From positions 1-10,694 of the forward strand of contig JAGOEH010000105.1 of the NCBI GenBank assembly GCA_017997825.1: 10,694 nt of DNA, read 5' to 3'. Made by a program: the position numbers and the translations under genes. Source of the stretch: Candidatus Delongbacteria bacterium (GTDB lineage: Bacteria > JAGOEH01). The notes beneath the pieces are model-generated. The model was not told where the DNA came from and made no database searches. It worked only from the letters and a program-made list of their open reading frames with translations. This document shows positions 6,436 through 10,694 of this stretch, in pieces (position 1 is the first letter of the stretch; each line of letters begins with the position of its first letter).

Positions 6436-6795
6436 ATGACCAAGTTGTTACAAATTATCAGCTTGATGTTGGTATTAGGTTTAGCGACCTTGTGGGCCGA
6501 CACGACCCCCAAAACCGATACGGGCTGCAGCAAGGCCAAAACCGAATGCGGCAAGATCGATCAGGCCAAATGCCAGGCCGGTGATCCGACTCACCAATGC
6601 GTTGGCCAAGCCACTCACAAATGCAGCCCGGATCTGAAAAAGGCTTGCTGTGACGGCAAAATGAACATGAACAAGGATCACAAATGTAATCCGGCCGACA
6701 AATCGGGCTGCTGCAAGGATGCGGCTCTCAAAGCCCCTGAAAAATGCGGGGAAAAGAAAACCGGCTGTGAAGGTTCCGCCAAGCCCTGCAAATAA
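6436..6795 (+). CDS. Secreted cysteine-rich protein with 21-residue repeat, unknown function
   Basis: A 119-residue protein with a classical signal peptide (hydrophobic residues 4-19, likely cleavage after A21 in ATLWA-DTT). The roughly 98-residue mature part has 13 cysteines: 31, 38, 46, 55, 63, 71, 72, 84, 92, 93, 104, 111 and 118. Most are 7-9 residues apart. Two copies of HKC-x-P-x4-K-type sequence ending in CC (61-72 and 82-93) are offset by exactly 21 residues, showing an internal duplication. It is rich in lysine, and several cysteines are preceded by His-Lys or His-Gln. There is no CXXCH, so it is not a c-type cytochrome, and no CXXC thioredoxin motif. Metal binding or a disulfide-linked envelope role are both possible inferences. 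It follows ccsA in the same direction and ends at the terminator at 6818-6848. I do not recognise the family. Confidence 0.82.
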   Translation: MTKLLQIISLMLVLGLATLWADTTPKTDTGCSKAKTECGKIDQAKCQAGDPTHQCVGQATHKCSPDLKKACCDGKMNMNKDHKCNPADKSGCCKDAALKAPEKCGEKKTGCEGSAKPCK

Positions 6796-6817
6796 TCATT
6801 ACCTGATTTAAAATTCC

Positions 6818-6848
6818 GGGGTTCAGCCTGAAGGTTGAACCCCCTTTT
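6818..6848 (+). terminator. Intrinsic terminator after the cysteine-rich protein
   Basis: GGGGTTCAGCC (6818-6828) pairs with GGTTGAACCCC (6833-6843): eleven base pairs including one G-U, closed by a TGAA tetraloop and followed by CTTTTATT. This is a strong rho-independent terminator 23 bases past the stop codon. It separates the resB-side genes from the downstream TPR protein gene. Confidence 0.9.
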
Positions 6849-6934
6849 ATTGATATCCATCATTTTTATCATAATTGCACCATCTATTAAAATCAATTCG
6901 TATCTATTATTCCCAAATAATGATAAGCAATAAT

Positions 6935-6976
6935 ACCGATCATCACGAGATGGTTCCCTGTCAGGGTAGTATCGGT
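6935..6976 (+). other. Compact potential three-way-junction fold in the spacer
   Basis: The 6796-7149 spacer holds the terminator, this element and the promoter at 7060-7088. Here ACCGAT (6935-6940) pairs with ATCGGT (6971-6976). Between them lie hairpin CATC-ACGA-GATG (6941-6952) and hairpin CCCT-GTC-AGGG (6956-6966). The fold is equally possible on the other strand. It sits upstream of the promoter, so it is not in the TPR gene's leader. No known RNA family is recognised. Confidence 0.25.
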
Positions 6977-7059
6977 CCTGTCCTGATCTGATATCTCAAT
7001 GCTAATCCAATGATTATACCTTATTTAATTGAGTATACAAAATACTATCAGGAAAAACA

Positions 7060-7088
7060 TTGACAAATCGAAAAAGGTTTATTATTCT
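7060..7088 (+). promoter_or_regulatory. Promoter of the GT-C/TPR protein gene
   Basis: Perfect TTGACA (7060-7065), 17-base spacer, TATTCT (7083-7088; four of six). Transcription would start near 7095, leaving a leader of about 55 bases with the ribosome site at 7140-7145. Confidence 0.6.
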
Positions 7089-7139
7089 CAAACAACACTC
7101 ATGGTGCCGGAGTTAACCGATTTTTCATTCATACCATAC

Positions 7140-7145
7140 AGGAGG
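7140..7145 (+). promoter_or_regulatory. Ribosome site supporting a TTG start
   Basis: AGGAGG, extended as AGGAGGAG, lies four bases before TTG at 7150. No in-frame ATG is nearby, and the next one (7177) has no ribosome site, so TTG is the probable initiation codon. Confidence 0.75.
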
Positions 7146-7149
7146 AGTT

Positions 7150-8955
7150 TTGAAGAATCAGGCTTGGACAGGAATCATGATCTTGGGATTGGGATATCTG
7201 ATGGTACATGGGATAGCCTGTTTTATTCCTTCTCCCTTGATATGGGGATTTGACGTTTGGCGATACTGGCCCAGCTATATCGGCTGGATACTGGCCTTAG
7301 CGGGACTGAGCATTGTTTTCCCGATTCGGAATGAGATGAAACGCAGTCTGATTTTGATCCGCGATCGGATCAAAACCGTACCGATATGGATCTGGCTGGT
7401 GATGGCCGGATTGATTTTCTACCTGTTCCGCCAAGCTACCTTTTTTTTGGGAGATGGGATGCTGCGGATCCGGAACGCCGAGCTGGGGCATTTTTTTTCC
7501 ACCGATCAACCGATGACCACATTATTTCATGCTTATGTTTTCAGACTGTTTCAGATGTTTGGAATTCCATCGGGGCGTATTGCATATCAAGCGATCAGCC
7601 TGGTCTGCGGAATAGCGACCCTGGGAGGATCGATCCATTATTTGAAAAAGCTTTCGCTGGATGAAAATCTCAAATGGATGCTGGGTCTGTTGATCGTCTC
7701 CACCGGGGCTTTACAGTTCTATTTCGGATATGTTGAAAGCTACACTATTTCCACCAGTCTGATTCTGTTGTTTTTATTGTCCTCGATGGTGATGCTTGAA
7801 ACACGAAAAGCATTGGCCGCTCCGGCTATGTATCTATCACTCGGCATGATCTTTCATCCGACCGGGATCCTGTTCGGTCTGGGATTTCTTTACGCCTATG
7901 GGATGGTTTTTCAGCCCCGGATCATCACGTCTCGCTGGATCAAGCCGTTCGGGATCTTTCTGGTCGCTATACTGGTCATGTTCGGTTTATTTTACCTGCA
8001 CGGGATCACCCCGCTCGATTTCATCCGCAGTTACGGCAAAGAAGGCAATCTCAAACCTCTGTTTAGCCGTCCCGAGATTGACGGTATTCTTTCCTGGACA
8101 CATCTGATCGATATCATCAACCAACTGGCTCTGGCCGTTCCGACTATCATCGGACTGCCGGTTATTTTTATGGGAATGAAGGGACATAAGCGCTCTCCCT
8201 GGATAAATTTCCTGATACTGTCCTGTATCGGACCATTGGTGTTTCTGTGCATTTTCAATCCAAAACTGGGATTTGCACGGGATTGGGATATTCTGGCGGT
8301 GATCGCTTACCCGATCACCCTGTTGGTTGGAATCGGACTGATCCAGTATTTTAAGCATGACCTGTATCCTTTAGCATTTACCATAATTGTCATATCACTG
8401 CTGCATACTATACCCTGGATCGCGTTGAATTCATCCCGCTCGGCTTCGATTGCCCGGTTCGAAACCCTGATCACCATTCCCCATTGGTCCAATTTTTCCA
8501 AAGCCACGGCCCGGGATGAATTGGGCATCTATTACCGAGACAGGGGAGAGAACGAAAAGGCATTACCCCTGTTCAAAGAAGCCTACAATCTGACCTATAA
8601 CAACCGATACCTCTTGAATGCCGGCAAGCTCCATTACCTGATGAAGGATTATCGGAATTCCCTGAGTGTGTTCGAGTTCCTGGCCGGTATGAAAGACAGT
8701 CTGAATTACGAGGTTCCCTTCTACCTGGCTTCCACTTATCAAGCCATCGGTGAATTTCCTAAAGCCATTCATTACTATCATCGTTCCCTACAGCAAAAGC
8801 CGGATGAAAGCATCACCTATTTTTGTCTGGGATATGCCTATCTGGAAACCGGTGATAAACTGAAAGCCGAGCAGTATGCTCAACTGGCAATCCGTTACGG
8901 CTATGATCCGTCGGAAGTCGAACGCTTGATGAATCGGATCCGGTCCGCTCCCTGA
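7150..8955 (+). CDS. Polytopic GT-C-like membrane protein with C-terminal TPR domain
   Basis: A 601-residue protein with about ten to twelve membrane helices in residues 1-425 and a soluble tail of four tetratricopeptide repeats (about 455-484, 488-515, 522-553, 556-586). The first large external loop carries an acidic GDG motif (101-103), followed by RIRNAE. The membrane part also has YFGYVESYT (191-199), FHPTG (235-239) and PKLGFARDWD (371-380). The acidic first loop and helix layout resemble GT-C glycosyltransferases (PMT/GT39-like), which use polyprenyl-phosphate sugars outside the inner membrane. That role is inference, since no family signature is decisive. After the last helix (about 405-425), residues 430-455 form a linker, so the TPR tail probably lies on one face and recruits a partner. 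The TTG start is supported by AGGAGG. The gene appears monocistronic: it has its own promoter, and the next gene begins 126 bases later. Confidence 0.85.
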   Translation: MKNQAWTGIMILGLGYLMVHGIACFIPSPLIWGFDVWRYWPSYIGWILALAGLSIVFPIRNEMKRSLILIRDRIKTVPIWIWLVMAGLIFYLFRQATFFLGDGMLRIRNAELGHFFSTDQPMTTLFHAYVFRLFQMFGIPSGRIAYQAISLVCGIATLGGSIHYLKKLSLDENLKWMLGLLIVSTGALQFYFGYVESYTISTSLILLFLLSSMVMLETRKALAAPAMYLSLGMIFHPTGILFGLGFLYAYGMVFQPRIITSRWIKPFGIFLVAILVMFGLFYLHGITPLDFIRSYGKEGNLKPLFSRPEIDGILSWTHLIDIINQLALAVPTIIGLPVIFMGMKGHKRSPWINFLILSCIGPLVFLCIFNPKLGFARDWDILAVIAYPITLLVGIGLIQYFKHDLYPLAFTIIVISLLHTIPWIALNSSRSASIARFETLITIPHWSNFSKATARDELGIYYRDRGENEKALPLFKEAYNLTYNNRYLLNAGKLHYLMKDYRNSLSVFEFLAGMKDSLNYEVPFYLASTYQAIGEFPKAIHYYHRSLQQKPDESITYFCLGYAYLETGDKLKAEQYAQLAIRYGYDPSEVERLMNRIRSAP

Positions 8956-9017
8956 CTTTCTTCTCATTTCGATGATCATAATTATGAAACTTACCGATCA
9001 ATGATCCGTATAGGTTA

Positions 9018-9046
9018 TTGACCGTGTGTGAGAAATTACTTAATAA
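9018..9046 (+). promoter_or_regulatory. Weak candidate promoter for the secreted beta-rich protein
   Basis: TTGACC (9018-9023), 17 bases, TAATAA (9041-9046). The -35 is good and the -10 poor. The start of transcription would lie about 29 bases before the ATG at 9082. The same TAATAA box at the same spacing occurs in the candidate at 6264-6292. Confidence 0.4.
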
Positions 9047-9070
9047 ACCTGAGATCCGTAGAATCTTTTA

Positions 9071-9076
9071 AGGAGG
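9071..9076 (+). promoter_or_regulatory. Ribosome site that sets the start of the secreted beta-rich protein
   Basis: AGGAGG lies five bases before the ATG at 9082. The frame could be extended upstream to a GTG at 9028, but that adds 18 residues in front of a clear signal peptide and has no ribosome site. Confidence 0.8.
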
Positions 9077-9081
9077 ACGTG

Positions 9082-9699
9082 ATGAAGCGATTGGTCATGA
9101 TCGGAATTGGAATCCTGTGGTTGTTTGGTCAGGCGATGGCCAAGGATTCGATTGAAGACAGCAGTCAGGTGCTTTTTTCCAGGATCGTCTCGCATGGCGG
9201 ATATGGAGGAATCAGTTTTCAGATGGCTTCCATCAATGATGAAACCGGATTCTTAGTCGGAGGTTATGGCGGTTGGCTGATTAATCACACCTTCATGATG
9301 GGAATCGGCGGCTATGGATTGGTCAATGATGTGATTGACGACCGGACAATTCTTTATTATGATAAAAAGATGAATTTCGGGTATGGAGGATTTATGATGG
9401 AGTGGATCTGTCAGTATAAAAAGTTGATCCATCCGACCGTTTCCTGTCTGATCGGAGGCGGGGCTGTATCCACCAATGATCTGATGGGAGTTCATCTCGA
9501 TTGGGATAATGATTGGGATGAGCAATCTTTTTTTGTGGTGGAACCGGCCATTCATTTGCAGTTGAATGTGGCCCGGTATGTCCGCGCCAATATCGGAGCC
9601 TCCTATCGCTATGTTTCGTCGTTTGATCATGACGGTATCGACCAGAAGGATGTATCAGGATTCAATGGACGAATCAGTTTTCTGTTCGGCAAGTTCTGA
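9082..9699 (+). CDS. Secreted beta-rich protein, probably outer-membrane barrel-like
   Basis: A 205-residue protein with a signal peptide (hydrophobic residues 4-18, likely cleavage after AMA at 18-20). The mature part is rich in glycine and aromatic residues in alternating patterns typical of beta strands, such as HGGYGGISFQMAS (38-50), FLVGGYGGWLIN (57-68) and MMGIGGYGL (72-80). It ends in strand-like segments with phenylalanine as the last residue (ISFLFGKF), the usual C-terminal signal of outer-membrane beta-barrels. The acidic loop DWDNDWDEQ (140-148) could be surface-exposed. Two cysteines (110 and 122) flank one strand pair. There is no enzymatic motif. It is 50 bases upstream of lplA with no terminator between, so read-through is likely, although no functional link is evident. 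A periplasmic protein is the alternative. Confidence 0.78.
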   Translation: MKRLVMIGIGILWLFGQAMAKDSIEDSSQVLFSRIVSHGGYGGISFQMASINDETGFLVGGYGGWLINHTFMMGIGGYGLVNDVIDDRTILYYDKKMNFGYGGFMMEWICQYKKLIHPTVSCLIGGGAVSTNDLMGVHLDWDNDWDEQSFFVVEPAIHLQLNVARYVRANIGASYRYVSSFDHDGIDQKDVSGFNGRISFLFGKF

Positions 9700-9749
9700 A
9701 TGTCATTTTATCCCAACCCCTTGATAATTTATAAGGAGAACCGACTCCC

Positions 9750-10694
9750 ATGATTTGGATTTATAATACCCAGACCGATCCCTATTTCAATCTGGCCACC
9801 GAAGAGTATGTGATGACCCGGATGGACCGGGATTGTTTCATGCTGTGGCGGAACCGGCCGGCGGTGATCGTCGGCAAGCACCAAAACACCCTGGCTGAGA
9901 TCAATCTGGATTATATCAAACAGAATAATATCCCGGTCGTGCGGCGTTTATCCGGCGGAGGAGCCGTATTCCACGATCTGGGGAATCTGAATTTCACCTT
10001 CATCATGAACGATCCCAATCATCAGGGAATCGATTATCAAAAGTATACCCGACCGATTCTGGAGGTATTAAATCAAATGGGTGTTCCGGCCCGATTCGAG
10101 GGGCGCAACGACTTGACCATCGAGGGCAGAAAATTTTCCGGGAACGCCATCCATATTCGACAGAATAAGATTTTGCAACACGGGACCCTGTTGTTTGCTT
10201 CCGAAATCAAGGATTTGACTCAAGCCCTAAAGGTCAATCCGCTGAAATTCTCCGATAAGGGTGTCAAATCGGTTCAAAGCCGGGTCACCAATATTTCCGA
10301 GCATCTCCAAACCCCGATCACCATCGATGATTTTATCCGGCATATTATCGATCATATTCGTCATCAATACCCTCTGATTCAAGAATACCAGTTCACTGAA
10401 GCCGATATCCGCTCCATCCGGGAGTTGGTGGATGATAAATACTCGTCCTGGGAGTGGAATTTTGGGGCCTCTCCGGCTTATAATCTCCGAAAGGAATTCA
10501 AGACCTCGGCCGGTCATTTTGAGTTTTTGCTCCAGATCGAGAATGGGATAATCCGGACTATCCGAATTTTCGGCGATTATTTCGGTCGAATGGACATCGA
10601 GGATATTGAGAAGGCGTTGACCGGGATCCGGCATCGGGAAGAGGATGTGCGATCGGCTGTTGGTTCATTCAAACTGGATGACTATATGTATGGA
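9750..10694 (+). CDS. lplA: Lipoate-protein ligase A (3' end outside window)
   Basis: LplA activates free lipoate with ATP and transfers it to the lysine of lipoyl domains in pyruvate or 2-oxoglutarate dehydrogenases and the glycine cleavage H protein, in the cytoplasm. All 315 visible residues belong to the family. RRLSGGGAVFHD (65-76) is the lipoyl-AMP binding loop, and KFSGNA (128-133) carries the catalytic lysine K128. KGVKSVQSRVTNI lies at 170-182. From about residue 225 the accessory C-terminal domain begins (KYSSWEWNFG at 230-239), as expected for self-sufficient LplA rather than the short LplA/LipB types. E. coli LplA has about 337 residues, so only a short tail should be missing. AAGGAG (9733-9738) is 11 bases before the ATG, a rather long spacing. 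No lipoyl-domain protein lies in the window. Confidence 0.96.
   Translation, partial: MIWIYNTQTDPYFNLATEEYVMTRMDRDCFMLWRNRPAVIVGKHQNTLAEINLDYIKQNNIPVVRRLSGGGAVFHDLGNLNFTFIMNDPNHQGIDYQKYTRPILEVLNQMGVPARFEGRNDLTIEGRKFSGNAIHIRQNKILQHGTLLFASEIKDLTQALKVNPLKFSDKGVKSVQSRVTNISEHLQTPITIDDFIRHIIDHIRHQYPLIQEYQFTEADIRSIRELVDDKYSSWEWNFGASPAYNLRKEFKTSAGHFEFLLQIENGIIRTIRIFGDYFGRMDIEDIEKALTGIRHREEDVRSAVGSFKLDDYMYG

Noticed and set aside
6436-6795. Multiheme cytochrome c encoded next to ccsA
   Set aside because: Despite many cysteines and histidines there is no CXXCH motif anywhere in the protein.
6941-6966. Guanidine-II (mini-ykkC) riboswitch, because of an ACGA hairpin loop
   Set aside because: That riboswitch needs two hairpins with ACGR loops. 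The second hairpin here has a GTC loop, and the element lies upstream of the promoter of the next gene.
7029-7253. 74-codon plus-strand frame overlapping the start of the TPR protein gene
   Set aside because: It begins with TTG without a ribosome site, overlaps the promoter and the start of a clearly real gene, and has no recognisable features.

Overview
The window looks like chromosomal DNA from a Gram-negative, respiring bacterium. The evidence is a secreted protein resembling an outer-membrane beta-barrel, phosphatidylethanolamine synthesis by phosphatidylserine decarboxylase, a System II cytochrome c maturation pair and a lipoate ligase. Genes are moderate in GC and spacers are clearly AT-richer. 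Most starts have good AGGAG-type ribosome sites, and several promoters are sigma70-like with 16-17 bp spacers. I cannot fix the phylum from sequence alone. An uncultured lineage near the FCB group is a guess. There are no transposases, phage genes, CRISPR arrays, tRNAs or rRNAs that I can see.

Layout: positions 1-4240 are transcribed leftward and 4493-10694 rightward, with divergent promoters in the 4166-4529 spacer. On the left are the first codons of a gene leaving the window (1-86), then a long gene-poor stretch (87-930). That stretch holds a near-consensus minus-strand promoter, a possible decayed gene, short direct repeats and a terminator. Next come a class I SAM methyltransferase and a nitroreductase (probably one unit), a small four-helix membrane protein, and phosphatidylserine decarboxylase with its own strong promoter.

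On the right, resB and ccsA form a tightly packed operon for heme delivery and attachment to apocytochromes c; the resB message appears leaderless. They are followed by a secreted protein with 13 cysteines and an internal 21-residue repeat, closed by a strong terminator. Then come a polytopic GT-C-like membrane protein with a C-terminal TPR domain (TTG start), a small secreted beta-rich protein, and lipoate-protein ligase A, which runs off the right edge.

Most genes are housekeeping or envelope functions. The points most worth a second look are the cysteine-rich secreted protein, the missing transmembrane histidine in CcsA, the leaderless resB message, and the two non-coding stretches (216-597 and 4285-4431) that look like decayed or unrecognised minus-strand genes. 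I found no convincing evidence of a wholly new multi-gene system.
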